A stretch of DNA of 64,000 nt, taken from NCBI RefSeq assembly GCF_029227915.1, contig NC_079878.1:29353501-29417500 (forward strand), written 5' to 3'. The notes beneath the pieces were generated by a model. The model saw only the letters and a list, made by a program, of their open reading frames with translations, had not been told where the DNA came from and did not search any database. The translations under genes were made by a program, and so were the position numbers. The DNA is from Hydractinia symbiolongicarpus. Lineage: Eukaryota; Cnidaria; Hydrozoa; Anthoathecata; Hydractiniidae. Each line of letters opens with the position of its first letter. Within the stretch, counting starts at the first letter, position 1. Shown here piece by piece: positions 35,288 through 49,100 of this stretch.

Positions 35288-37443
35288 GAATAAAAGAAGT
35301 TTAATCGCCGGCAAACGAAAACCCGCGAATTCCCGTAAATCCTGGACTCGGCCCGTATAGTCAAAAGTATACAAAGAAAATACCCAGGGAGTAAACACAT
35401 TTCCCGAACGATTTTTTAAATTATTTTTTCACCACTAAAACGCATAAGACTTGTAGTTTTCAGGAATGTTTTCATTTTTGATGAGACGCTTAATGAAAGA
35501 AGTTTAATCGCCGGCAAACGAAAACCCGGGATTTCCCGTAAATCCCGAGCTTGGCCCGTATAGTCGAATGTGTACAAAGAAAGTACCCTGTGAGTAAACT
35601 CATTTCTCGAACAATTTTTTAAATTATCTTTTCACCACTAAAACGCATGAGACTTGTAGTTTTCAAAAATGCTTTCATTTTTGATAAGACGCTGAATAAA
35701 AGATGTTTAATCGCCGGCAAACCAAAACCCGCGATTTCCCGTAAATACCGGACTCGGCCCGTATAGTCAAAAGTATACAAAGAAAGTACCCAGGGAGTAA
35801 ACGCATTTCCCGAACGATTTTTTAAATTATTTTTTCACCACTAAAATGCATGAGACTTGTAGTTTTCAGGAATGTTTTCATTTTTGATGAGACGCTTAAT
35901 GAAAGAAGTTTAATCGCCGGCAAACGAAAACCCGCGATTTCCCGTAAATCCCGGGCTTGGCCCGTATAGTCGAGTACATACAAAGAAAGTACCCTGTGAG
36001 TAAACTCATTTCCAGAACGATTTTTTAAATTATCTTTTCACCACTAAAACGCATGAGACTTGTAGTTTTCAAAAATGTTTTCATTTTTGATAAGACGCTG
36101 AATAAAGATGTTTAATCGCCGGCAAACCAAAACCCGCGATTTCCCGTAAATCCCGTGCTTGGCCCGTATAGTCGAGTACATACAAAGAAAGTAGCCTGTG
36201 AGTAAACTCATTTCCAGAACGATTTTTTAAATTATCTTTTCACCACTAAAACGCATGAGACTTGTAGTTTTCAAAAATGTTTTCATTTTTGATGAGACTC
36301 TGAATAAAAGAAGTTTAATTGCCGGCAAACGAAAACCCGCGAATTCCCGTAAATCCCGGGCTTGGCCCGTATAGTCGAATGTATACACAGAAAGTACCCT
36401 GTGAGTAAACTCATTTCCCGAACGATTTTTTAAATTATCTTTTCACCACTAAAACGCATGAGACTTGTAGTTTTCAAAAATGTTTTCATTTTTGAAAAGA
36501 CGCTGAATAAAAGATGTTTAATCGCCGGCAAACCAAAACCCGCGATTTCCCGTAAATACCGGACTCGGCCCGTATAGTCGAGTACATACAAAGAAAGTAC
36601 CCTGTGAGTAAACTCATTTCCAGAACGATTTTTTAAATTATCTTTTCACCACTAAAACGCATGAGACTTGTTGTTTTCAAAAATGTTTTCATTTTTGATG
36701 AGACGCTGAATAAAAGATGTTTAATCGCCGGCAAACGAAAACCCGCGATTTCCGTAAATCCTGGACTCGGCCCGTATAGTCAAAAGTATACAAAGAAAGT
36801 ACCCAGGGAGTAAACTCATTTCCCGAACGATTTTTTATATTATTTTTTCACCACTAAAACGCATGAGACTTGTAGTTTTCAGGAATGTTTTCATTTTTGA
36901 TGAGACGCTTAATGAAGGAAGTTTAATCGCCGGCAAACGAAAACCCGCGATTTCCCGTAAATCCCGTGCTTGGCCCGTATAGTCGAGTACATACAAAGAA
37001 AGTACCCTGTGAGTAAACTCATTTCCAGAACGATTTTTTAAATTATCTTTTCACCACTAAAACGCATGAGACTTGTAGTTTTCAAAAATGTTTTCATTTT
37101 GGATGAGACTCTAAATAAAAGAAGTTTACTCGCCGGCAAACGAAAACCCGCGAATTCCCGTAAATCCCGGGCTTGGCCCGTATAGTCGAATGTATACACA
37201 GAAAGTACCCTGTGAGTAAACTCATTTCCCGAACGATTTTTTTAATTATCTTTTCACCACTAAAACGCATGAGACTTGTAGTTTTCAAAAATGTTTTCAT
37301 TTTTGATAAGACGCTGAATAAAAGATGTTTAATCGCCGGCAAACCAAAACCCGCGATTTCCCGTAAATACCGGACTCGGCCCGTATAGTCGAGTACATAC
37401 AAAGAAAGTACCCTGTGAGTAAACTCATTTCCAGAACGATTTT

Positions 37444-39674
37444 TTAAATTATCTTTTCACCACTAAAACGCATGAGACTTGTAGTTTTCAAAAATGTTTT
37501 CATTTTTGATGAGATTCTGAATAAAAGAAGTTTAATCGCCGGCAAACGAAAACCCGCGAATTCCCGTAAATCCTGGACTCGGCCCGTATAGTGAAAAGTA
37601 TACAAAGAAAATACCCAGGGAGCAAACACATTTCCCGAACGATTTTTTAAATTATTTTTTCACCACTAAAACGCATAAGACTTGTACTTTTCAGGAATGT
37701 TTTCATTTTTGATGAGACGCTTAATGAAAGAAGTTTAATCGCCGGCAAACGAAAACCCGCGATTTCCCGTAAATCCCGAGCTTGGCCCGTATAGTCGAAT
37801 ATATACAAAGAAAGTACCCTGTGAGTAAACTCATTTCTCGAACGATTTTTTAAATTATCTTTTCACCACTAAAACGCATGAGACTTGTTGTTTTCAAAAA
37901 TGTTTTCATTTTTGATGAGACGCTGAATAAAAGATGTTTAATCGCCGGCAAACGAAAACCCGCGATTTCCGTAAATCCCGGACTCGGCCCGTATAGTCAA
38001 AAGTATACAAAGAAAGTACCCAGGGAGTAAACTCATTTCCCGAACGATTTTTTATATTATTTTTTCACCACTAAAACGCATGAGACTTGTAGTTTTCAGG
38101 AATGTTTTCATTTTTGATGAGACGCTTAATGAAGGAAGTTTAATCGCCGGCAAACGAAAACCCGCGATTTCCCGTAAATCCCGTGCTTGGCCCGTATAGT
38201 CGAGTACATACAAAGAAAGTAACCTGTGAGTAAACTCATTTCCAGAACGATTTTTTAAATTATCTTTTCACCACTAAAACGCATGAGACTTGTAGTTTTC
38301 AAAAATGTTTTCATTTTTGATGAGACTCTGAATAAAAGAAGTTTAATCGCCGGCAAACGAAAACCCGCGAATTCCCGTAAATCCTGGACTCGGCCCGTAT
38401 AGTCAAAAGTATACAAAGAAAATACCCAGGGAGTAAACACATTTCCCGAACGATTTTTTAAATTATTTTTTCACCACTAAAACGCGTAAGACTTGTAGTT
38501 TTCAGGAATGTTTTCATTTTTGATGAGACGCTTAATGAAAGAAGTTTAATCGCCGGCAAACGAAAACCCGGGATTTCCCGTAAATCCCGAGCTTGGCCCG
38601 TATAGTCGAATGTGTACAAAGAAAGTACCCTGTGAGTAAACTCATTTCTCGAACAATTTTTTAAATTATCTTTTCACCACTAAAACGCATGAGACTTGTA
38701 GTTTTCAAAAATGCTTTCATTTTTGATAAGACGCTGAATAAAAGATGTTTAATCGCCGGCAAACCAAAACCCGCGATTTCCCGTAAATACCGGACTCGGC
38801 CCGTATAGTCAAAAGTATACAAAGAAAGTACCCAGGGAGTAAACGCATTTCCCGAACGATTTTTTAAATTATTTTTTCACCACTAAAACGCATGAGACTT
38901 GTAGTTTTCAGGAATGTTTTCATTTTTGATGAGACGCTTAATGAAAGAAGTTTAATCGCCGGCAAACGAAAACCCGCGATTTCCCGTAAATCCCGGGCTT
39001 GGCCCGTATAGTCGAGTACATACAAAGAAAGTACCCTGTGAGTAAACTCATTTCCAGAACGATTTTTTAAATTATCTTTTCACCACTAAAACGCATGAGA
39101 CTTGTAGTTTTCAAAAATGTTTTCATTTTTGATAAGACGCTGAATAAAGATGTTTAATCGCCGGCAAACCAAAACCCGCGATTTCCCGTAAATCCCGTGC
39201 TTGGCCCGTATAGTCGAGTACATACAAAGAAAGTAGCCTGTGAGTAAACTCATTTCCAGAACGATTTTTTAAATTATCTTTTCACCACTAAAACGCATGA
39301 GACTTGTAGTTTTCAAAAATGTTTTCATTTTTGATGAGACTCTGAATAAAAGAAGTTTAATCGCCGGCAAACAAAAACCCGCGAATTCCCGTAAATCCCG
39401 GGCTTGGCCCGTATAGTCGAATGTATACACAGAAAGTACCCTGTGAGTAAACTCATTTCCCGAACGATTTTTTAAATTATCTTTTCACCACTAAAACGCA
39501 TGAGACTTGTAGTTTTCAAAAATGTTTTCATTTTTGATAAGACGCTGAATAAAAGATGTTTAATCGCCGGCAAACCAAAACCCGCGATTTCCCGTAAATC
39601 CCGTGCTTGGCCCGTATAGTCGAGTACATACAAAGAAAGTACCCTGTGAGTAAACTCATTTCCAGAACGATTTT
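37444..39674 (+). repeat. 11-monomer HOR derivative
   Basis: The order is M N O P F G H I J K' L and then another F at 39675 (38255 to 39675 is 1,420 bp, 7 x 203 minus 1). The O P K L part of the 15-mer is skipped. Beyond about 40.2 kb block 3-like variants (GATTCTGAATATAAG) begin to mix in. Confidence 0.65.
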
Positions 39675-42600
39675 TTAAATTATCTTTTCACCACTAAAAC
39701 GCATGAGACTTGTAGTTTTCAAAAATGTTTTCATTTTTGATGAGACTCTGAATAAAAGAAGTTTAATCGCCGGCAAACGAAAACCCGCGAATTCCCGTAA
39801 ATCCTGGACTCGGCCCGTATAGTCAAAAGTATACAAAGAAAATACCCAGGGAGTAAACACATTTCCCGAACGATTTTTTAAATTATTTTTTCACCACTAA
39901 AACGCATAAGACTTGTAGTTTTCAGGAATGTTTTCATTTTTGATGAGACGCTTAATGAAAGAAGTTTAATCGCCGGCAAACGAAAACCCGGGATTTCCCG
40001 TAAATCCCGAGCTTGGCCCGTATAGTCGAATGTGTACAAAGAAAGTACCCTGTGAGTAAACTCATTTCTCGAACAATTTTTTAAATTATCTTTTCACCAC
40101 TAAAACGCATGAGACTTGTAGTTTTCAAAAATGTTTTCATTTTTGATAAGACGCTGAATAGAAGATGTTTAATCGCCGGCAAACCAAAACCCGCGATTTC
40201 CCGTAAATACCGGACTCGGCCCGTATAGTCAAAAGTATACAAAGAAAGTACCCTGTGAGTAAACTCATTTCCCGAACGATTTTTTAAATTATTTTTTCAC
40301 CACTAAAACGCATGAGACTTGTAGTTTTCAAAAATGTTTTCATTTTTGATGAGATTCTGAATATAAGAAGTTTAATCGCCGGCAAACAAAAACCCGCGAT
40401 TTCCCGTAAATCCTGTGCTTGGCCCGTATAGTCGAGTACATACAAAGAAAGTACCCTGTGAGTAAACTCATTTCCAGAACGATTTTTTAAATTATCTTTT
40501 CACCACTAAAACGCATGAGACTTGTAGTTTTCAAAAATGTTTTCATTTTTGATAAGACGCTGAATAAAGATGTTTAATCGCCGGCAAACCAAAACCCGCG
40601 ATTTCCCGTAAATCCCGTGCTTGGCCCGTATAGTCGAGTACATACAAAGAAAGTAGCCTGTGAGTAAACTCATTTCCAGAACGATTTTTTAAATTATCTT
40701 TTCACCACTAAAACGCATGAGACTTGTAGTTTTCAAAAATCTTTTCATTTTTGATAAGACGCTGAATAAAAGATGTTTAATCGCCGGCAAACCAAAACCC
40801 GCAATTTCCCGTAAATACCGGACTCGGCCCGTATAGTCGAGTACATACAAAGAAAGTACCCTGTGAGTAAACTCATTTCCAGAACGATTTTTTAAATTAT
40901 CTTTTCACCACTAAAACGCATGAGACTTGTAGTTTTCAAAAATGTTTTCATTTTTGATGAGACCCTGAATAAAAGAAGTTTAATCGCCGGCAAACGAAAA
41001 CCCGCGAATTCCCGTAAATCCTGGACTCGGCCCGTATAGTCAAAAGTATACAAAGAAAATACCCAGGGAGCAAACACATTTCCCGAACGATTTTTTAAAT
41101 TATTTTTTCACCACTAAAACGCATAAGACTTGTAGTTTTCAGGAATGTTTTCATTTTTGATGAGACGCTTAATGAAAGAAGTTTAATCGCCGGCAAACGA
41201 AAACCCGCGATTTCCCGTAAATCCCGAGCTTGGCCCGTATAGTCGAATATATACAAAGAAAGTACCCTGTGAGTAAACTCATTTCTCGAACGATTTTTTA
41301 AATTATCTTTTCACCACTAAAACGCATGAGACTTGTAGTTTTCAAAAATGTTTTTATTTTTGATGAGACGCTGAATAAAAGATGTTTAATCGCCGGCAAA
41401 CGAAAACCCGCGATTTCCGTAAATCCCGGACTCGGCCCGTATAGTCAAAAGTATAAAAAGAAAGTACCCAGGGAGTAAACTCATTTCCCGAACGATTTTT
41501 TATATTATTTTTTCACCACTAAAACGCATGAGACTTGTAATTTTCAGGAATGTTTTCATTTTTGATGAGACGCTTAATGAAGGAAGTTTAATCGCCGGCA
41601 AACGAAAACCCGCGATTTCCCGTAAATCCCGGGCTTGGCCCGTATAGTCGAATGTATACAAAGAAAGTACCCTGTGAGTAAACTCATTTCCCGAACGATT
41701 TTTTAAATTATTTTTTCACCACTAAAACGCATGAGACTTGTAGTTTTCAAAAATGTTTTCATTTTTGATGAGATTCTGAATATAAGAAGTTTAATCGCCG
41801 GCAAACAAAAACCCGCGATTTCCCGTAAATCCTGTGCTTGGCCCGTATAGTCGAGTACATACAAAGAAAGTACCCTGTGAGTAAACTCATTTCCAGAACG
41901 ATTTTTTAATCTATTTTTTCACCACTAAAACGCATGAGACTTGTAGTTTTCAAAAATGTTTTCATTTTTGATGAGACGCTAATAAAAGATGTTTAATCGC
42001 CGGCAAACGAAAACCCGCGATTTCCCGTAAATCCCGGACTTGGCCCGTATAGTCAAAAGTATACAAAGAAAGTGCCCAGGGAGTAAACTCATTTCCCGAA
42101 CGATTTTTTAAATTATTTTTTCACCACTAAAACGCATGAGACTTGTAGTTTTCAGGAATGTTTTCATTTTTGATGAGACGCCTAATGAAAGAAGTTTAAT
42201 CGCCGGCAAACGAAAACCCGCGATTTCCCGTAAATCCCGGGCTTGGCCCGTATAGTCCACTGTATACAAAGAAAGTACCCTGTGAGTAAACTCATTTCCC
42301 GAACGATTTTTTAAATTATTTTTTCACCACTAAAACGCATGAGACTTGTAGTTTTCAAAAATGGTTTCATTTTTGATGAGACGCTGAATATAAGAAGTTT
42401 AATCGCCGGCAAACAAAAACCCGCGATTTCCCGTAAATCCCGTGCTTGGCCCGTATAGTCGAGTACATACAAAGAAAGTACCCTGTGAGTAAACTCATTT
42501 CCAGAACGATTTTTTAAATTATCTTTTCACCACTAAAACGCATGAGACTTGTAGTTTTCAAAAATGTTTTCATTTTTGATAAGACGCTGAATAAAAGATG

Positions 42601-43096
42601 TTTAATCGCCGGCAAACCAAAACCCGCGATTTCCCGTAAATCCAGTGCTTGGCCTGTATAGTTGAGTACATACAAAGAAAGTACCCTGTGAGTAAACTCA
42701 TTTCCAGAACGATTTTTTAAATTATCTTTTCACCACTAAAACGCATGAGACTTGTAGTTTTCAAAAATGTTTTCATTTTTGATGACACTCTGAATAAAAG
42801 AAGTTTAATCGCCGGCAAACGAAAACCCGCGAATTCCCGTAAATCCCGGGCTTGGCCCGTATAGTCGAATGTATACAAAGAAAGTACCCTGTGAGTAAAC
42901 TCATTTCCCGAACGATTTTTTAAATTATCTTTTCACCACTAAAACGCATGAGACTTTTAGTTTTCAAAAATGTTTTCATTTTTGATGAGACTCTGAATAA
43001 AAGAAGTTTAATCGCCGGCAAACGAAAACCCGCGAATTCCCGTAAATCCCGGGCTTGGCCCATATAGTCGAATGTATACAAAGAAAGTACCCTGTG

Positions 43097-43178
43097 AGTA
43101 AACTCATTTCCCGAACGATTTTTTAAATTATCTTTTCACCACTAAAACGCATGAGACTTGTAGTTTTCAAAAATGTTT
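43097..43178 (+). repeat. Truncated 82-bp monomer (121-bp deletion)
   Basis: The monomer starting at AGTAAACTC (43097) stops after AAAATGTTT at 43178 and the next AGTAAACTC begins at 43179. The expected 121 bp from TCATTTTTG to the end of the monomer are missing. This is the one clear place where the 203-bp register jumps by a large amount without an insert. No obvious microhomology spans the junction. Confidence 0.9.
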
Positions 43179-46100
43179 AGTAAACTCATTTCCCGAACGA
43201 TTTTTTAAATTATTTTTTCACCACTAAAACGCATGAGACTTGTAGTTTTCAGGAATGTTTTCATTTTTGATGAGACGCTTAATGAAAGAAGTTTAATTGC
43301 CGGCAAACGAAAACCCGCGATTTCCCGTAAATCCCGGGCTTGGCCCGTATAGTCTAATGTATACAAAGAAAGTACCTTGTGAGTAAACTCATTTCCCGAA
43401 CAATTTTTTAAATTATTTTTTCACCACTAAAACACATGAGACTTGTAGTTTTAAAAAATGTTTTCATTTTTGATGAGACGCTGAATATAAGAAGTTTAAT
43501 CGCCGGCAAACAAAAACCCGCGATTTCCCGTAAATCCCGTGCTTGACCCGTATAGTCGAGTACATGCAAAGAAAGTACCCTGTGAGTAAACTCATTTCTC
43601 GAACGATTTTTTAAATTATTTTTTCACCACTAAAACGCATGAGACTTGTAGTTTTCCAAAATGTTTTCATTTTTGATGAGATGCTGAATAAAAGAAGTTT
43701 AATCGCCGGCAAACGAAAACCCGCCATTTCCCGTAAATCCCGGACTCGGCCCGTATAGTCAAAAGTATACAAAGAAAGTACCCTGCGAGTAAACTCATTT
43801 CCAGAACGATTTTTTAAATTATCTTTTCACCACTAAAACGCACGAGACTTGTAGTTTTCAAAAATGTTTTCATTTTTGATGAGACGCTGAATAAAAGAAG
43901 TGTAATCGCCGGCAAACGAAAACCCGCGAATTCCCGTAAATCCCAAACTCGGCCCGTATAATCAAAAGTATACAAAGAAAATACCCAGGGAGTAAACTCA
44001 TTTCCAGAACGATTTTTTAAATTATCTTTTCACCACTAAAACGCATGAGACTTGTAGTTTTCAAAAATGTTTTCATTTTTGATGAGACGTTGAATGTAAG
44101 AAGTTTAATCGCCGGCAAACAAAAACCCGCGATTTCCCGTAAATCCCGTGCTTGGCCCGTATAGTCGAATGTATACAAAGAAAGTACCCTGTGAGTAAAC
44201 TCATTTCACGAACAATTTTTTAAATTTTTTTTTCACCACTAAAACACATGAGACTTGTAGTTTTAAAAAATGTTTTCATTTTTGATGAGACGCTGAATAT
44301 AAGAAGTTTAATCGCCAGCAAACAAAAACCCGCGATTTCCCGTTAATCCCGTGCTTGGCCCGTATAGTCGAGTACATACAAAGAAAGTACCCTGTGAGTA
44401 AACTCATTTCTCGAACGATTTTTTAAATTATTTTTTCACCACTAAAACGCATGAGACTTGTAGTTTTCAAAAATGTTTTCATTTTTGATGAGATGCTGAA
44501 TAAAAGAAGTTTAATCGCCGGCAAACGAAAACCTGCGATTTCCCGTAAATCCCGGACTCGGCCCGTATAGTCAAAAGTATACAAAGAAAGTACCCTGCGA
44601 GTAAACTCATTTCCAGAACGATATTTTAAATTTTCTTTTCACCACTAAAACGCACGAGACTTGTAGTTTTCAAAAATGTTTTCATTTTTGATGAGACGCT
44701 GAATAAAAGAAGTGTAATCGCCGGCAAACGAAAACCCGCGTATTCCCGTAAATCCCAAACTCGGCCCGTATAGTCAAAAGTATACAAAGAAAATACCCAG
44801 GGAGTAAACTCATTTCCAGAACGATTTTTTAAATTATCTTTTCACCACTAAAACGCATGAGACTTGTAGTTTTCAAAAATGTTTTCATTTTTGATAAGAC
44901 GCTGAATAAAAGATGTTTAATCGCCGTCTAACCAAAACCCGCGATTTCCCGTAAATACCGGACTCGGTCCGTATAGTCAAAAGTATACAAAGAAAGTACC
45001 CAGGAAGTAAACTCATTTCCCGAACGATTTTTTAAATTATTTTTTCACCACTAAAGCGCATGAGACTTGTAGTTTTCAAAAATGTTTTCATTTTTGATAA
45101 GACGCAGAATAAAAGATGTTAATCGCCGGCAAACGAAAACCCGCGATTTCCCGTAAATCCCGGGCTTGGCCCGTATAGTCAAAAGTATACAAAGAAAGTA
45201 CCCAGGGAGTAAACTCATTTCCCGAACGATTTTTTAAATTATTTTTTCACCACTAAAACGCATGAGACTTGTAGTTTCCAAAAAATGTTTTCATTTTTGA
45301 TAAGACGCAGAGTAAAAGATGTTAATCGCCGGCAAACGAAAACCCGCGATTTTCCGTAAATCCCGGGCTTGGCCCGTATAGTCGAATGTATACAAAGAAA
45401 GTACCCTGTGAGTAAACTCATTTCCCGAACGATTTATTAAATGATTTTTTCACCACTAAAACGCATGAGACTTGTAGTTTTCAAAAATGTTTTCATTTTT
45501 GATGAGACGCTGAATGAAAGAAGTTTAATCGCCGGCAAACGAAAACCTGCAATTTCCCGTAAATCCCGTGCTTGGCCCGTATAGTCGAGTATATACAAAG
45601 AAAATACCCAGGAAGTAAACTCGTTTCCCGAACGATTTTTTAAATTATTTTTTCACCACTAAAACGTATGAGACTCGTAGTTTTCAAAAATGTTTTTATT
45701 TTTGATGAGACGCTGAATAAAAGAAGTTTAATCGCCGGCAAACGAAAACCCGCGATTTCCCGTAAATCCCGGACTCGACCCGTATAATCAAAAGTATAAA
45801 AAGAAAGTACCCTGTGAGTAAACTCATTTCCCGAACGATTTATTAAATGATTTTTTCACCACTAAAACGCATGAGACTTGTAGTTTTCAAAAATGTTTTC
45901 ATTTTTGATGAGACGCTGAATGAAAGAAGTTTAATCGCCGGCAAACGAAAACCTGCAATTTCCCGTAAATCCCGTGCTTGGCTCGTAAAGTCAAGTATAT
46001 ACAAAGAAAGTACCCTGTGAGTAAACTCATTTCTCAAACGATTTTTTAAATTATTTTTTCACCACTAAAACGCATGAGACTTGTAGTTTTTAAAAATGTT

Positions 46101-49100
46101 TTCATTTTTGATGAGACGCTGAATAAAAGAAGTGTAATCGCCGGCAAACGAAAACCCGCCAATACGCGTAAATCCCAAACTCGGCCCGTATAGTCAAAAG
46201 TATACAAAGAAAATACCCAGGGAGTAAACTTATTTCCAGAACGATTTTTTAAATTATCTTTTCACCACTAAAACGCATGAGACTTGTAGTTTTCAAAAAT
46301 GTTTTCATTTTTGATAAGACGCTGAATAAAAGATGTTTAATCGCCGTCTAACCAAAACCCGCGATTTCCCGTAAATACCGGACTCGGCCCGTATAGTCAA
46401 AAGTATACAAAGAAAGTACCCAGGGAGTAAACTCATTTCCCGAACGATTTTTTAAATTATTTTTTCACCACTAAAACGCATGAGACTTGTAGTTTTCAAA
46501 AATGTTTTCATTTTTGATAAGACGCAGAATAAAAGATGTTAATCGCCGGCAAACGAAAACCCGCGATTTCCCGTAAATCCCGGGCTTGGCCCGTATAGTC
46601 GAATGTATACAAAGAAAGTACCCTGTGAGTAAACTCATTTCCCGAACGATTTATTAAATGATTTTTTCACCACAAAAAAGCATGAGACTTGTAGTTTTCA
46701 AAAATGTTTTCATCTTTGATGAGACGCTGAATGAAAGAAGTTTAATCGCCGGCAAACGAAAACCTGCAATTTCCCGTAAATCCCGTGCTTGGCCCGTATA
46801 GTCGAGTATATACAAAGAAAATACCCAGGAAGTAAACTCATTTCCCGAACGATTTTTTAAATTATTTTTTCACCACTAAAACGTATGAGACTCGTAGTTT
46901 TCAAAAATGTTTTTATTTTTGATGAGACGCTGAATAAAAGAAGTTTAATCGCCGGCAAACGAAAACCCGCGATTTCCCGTAAATCCCGGACTCGGCCCGT
47001 AGAGTCAAAAGTATACAAAGAAAGTACCCTGCGAGTAAACTCATTTCCAGAACGATTTTTTAAATTATCTTTTCACCACTAAAACGCACGAGACTTGTAG
47101 TTTTCAAAAATGTTTTCATTTTTGATGAGACGCTGAATAAAAGAAGTGTAATCGCCGGCAAACGAAAACCCGCGAATTCGCGTAAATCCCAAACTCGGCC
47201 CGTATAGTCAAAAGTATACAAAGAAAATACCCAAGGAGTAAACTTATTTCCAGAACGATTTTTTAAATTATCTTTTCACCACTAAAACGCATGAGACTTG
47301 TAGTTTTCAAAAATGTTTTCATTTTTGATAAGACGCTGAATAAAAGATGTTTAATCGCCGTCTAACCAAAACCCGCGATTTCCCGTAAATACCGGACTCG
47401 GCCCGTATAGTCAAAAGTATACAAAGAAAGTACCCAGGGAGTAAACTCATTTCCCGAACAATTTTTTAAATTATTTTTTCACCACTAAAACGCATGAGAC
47501 TTGTAGTTTTCAGGAATGTTTTCATTTTTGATGAGACTCTTAATGAAGGAAGTTTAATCGCCGGCAAACAAAAACCCGCGATTTCCCGTAAATCCTGTGC
47601 TTGGCCCGTATAGTCGAGTACATACAAAGAAAGTACCCTGTGAGTAAACTCATTTCCAGAACGATTTTTTAATCTATTTTTTCACCACTAAAACGCATGA
47701 GACTTGTAGTTTTCAAAAATGTTTTCATTTTTGATGAGACGCTGAATAAAAGATGTTTAATCGCCGGCAAACGAAAACCTGCGATTTCCCGTAAATCCCG
47801 GTCGTGGTCCGTATAGTCAAAAGTATACAAAGAAAGTACCCAGGGAGTAAACTCATTTCCCGAACGATTTTTTAAATTATTTTTTCACCACTACAACGCA
47901 TGAGACTTGTAGTTTTCAGGAATGTTTTCATTTTTGATGAGACGCTTAATGAAAGAAGTTTAATCGCCGGCAAACGAAAACCCGCGATTTCCCGTAAATC
48001 CCGGGCTTGGCCCGTATAGTCCAATGTATACAAAGAAAGTACCCTGTGGGTACACTCATTTCCCGAACGATTTTTTAAATTATTTTTTCACCACTAAAAC
48101 GCATGAGACTTGTAGTTTTCAAAAATGGTTTCATTTTTGATGAGACGCTGAATATAAGAAGTTTAATCGCCGGCAAACAAAAACCCGCGATTTCCCGTAA
48201 ATCCTGTGCTTGGCCCGTATAGTCGAGTACATACAAAGAAATTACCCTGTGAATAAACTCATTTCCAGAACGATTTTTTAAATTATCTTTTCACCACTAA
48301 AACGCATGAGACTTGTAGTTTTCAAAAATGTTTTCATTTTTGATAAGACGCTGAATAAAAGATGTTTAATCGCCGGCAAACCAAAACCCGCGATTTCCCG
48401 TAAATGCCGTGCTTGGCCCGTATAGTCGAGTACATACAAAGAAAGTACCCTGTGAGTAAATTCATTTCCAGAACGATTTTTTAAATTATCTTTTCACCAC
48501 TAAAACGCATGAGACTTGTAGTTTTCAAAAATGTTTTCATTTTTGATGAGACTCTGAATAAAAGAAGTTTAATCGCCGGCAAACGAAAACCCGCGAATTC
48601 CCGTAAATCCCGGGCTTGGCCCATATAGTCGAATGTATACAAAGAAAGTACCCTGTGAGTAAACTCATTTCCCGAACGATTTTTTAAATTATCTTTTCAC
48701 CACTAAAACGCATGAGACTTGTAGTTTTCAATAATGTTTTCATTTTTGATAAGACGCTGAATAAAAGATGTTTAATCGCCGGCAAACCAAAACCCGCGAT
48801 TTCCCGTAAATACCGGACTCGGCCCGTATAGTCAAAAGTATACAAAGAAAGTACCCAGGGAGTAAACTCATTTTCCGAACGATTTTTTAAATTATTTTTT
48901 CACCACTAAAACGCATGAGACTTGTAGTTTTTAAAAATGTTTTCATTTTTGATGAGACGCTGAATAAAAGATGTTTAATCGCCGGCAAACGAAAACCTGC
49001 GATTTCCCGTAAATCCCGGACTCGACCCGTATAGTCAAAAGTATACAAAGAAAGTACCCAGGGAGTAAACTCATTTTCCGAACGATTTTTTAAATTATTT

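Larger units (their letters stand above)
32692..37443 (+). repeat. 23-mer HOR derivative with retroposed insert
   Basis: The order is M N O P F G H I J K' L O (P/F) G H I J K' L O P K L, then the next M. Total 4,752 bp = 23 x 203, plus 88 bp for the insert and its target duplication, minus 5 one-bp losses. The F-to-O octamer is present twice, and the insert lies at the seam between the two octamers. Confidence 0.75.
22480..41650 (+). repeat. Block 2: shuffled 15-mer HOR array
   Basis: Monomers fall into recurring types: F (GACTCTGAATAAAAG, CCTGGACTCGG), G (GCATAAGAC, CAGGAATG, GAGCTTGG), H (CTCGAACAATTT, GATAAGACG, ATACCGG), I (TAAACGCATT), J (GAATAAAGATG, AGTAGCCTG), K (ACTCTAAATAAAAG, TTTACTCGCC), K' (ACTCTG with GGGCTTGG), L (ATACCGG with GAGTACATAC), M (AGTGAAAAGT), N (GAATATATAC), O (CTTGTTGTTTT, GATTTCCGTAA) and P (TATATTATTTTTTC, GAAGGAAG). 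Their order repeats in long strings. No telomere motif is present. The left end (22.5-27.6 kb) and right end (from about 39.7 kb) are less regular. Confidence 0.85.

Noticed and set aside
37094-37402. Longest minus-strand frame (102 codons), and similar 96- and 78-codon frames near 6875 and 55642
   Set aside because: They only join parts of two monomers and have no domain or signal. Length is what chance allows in a repeat with few stops in one frame.
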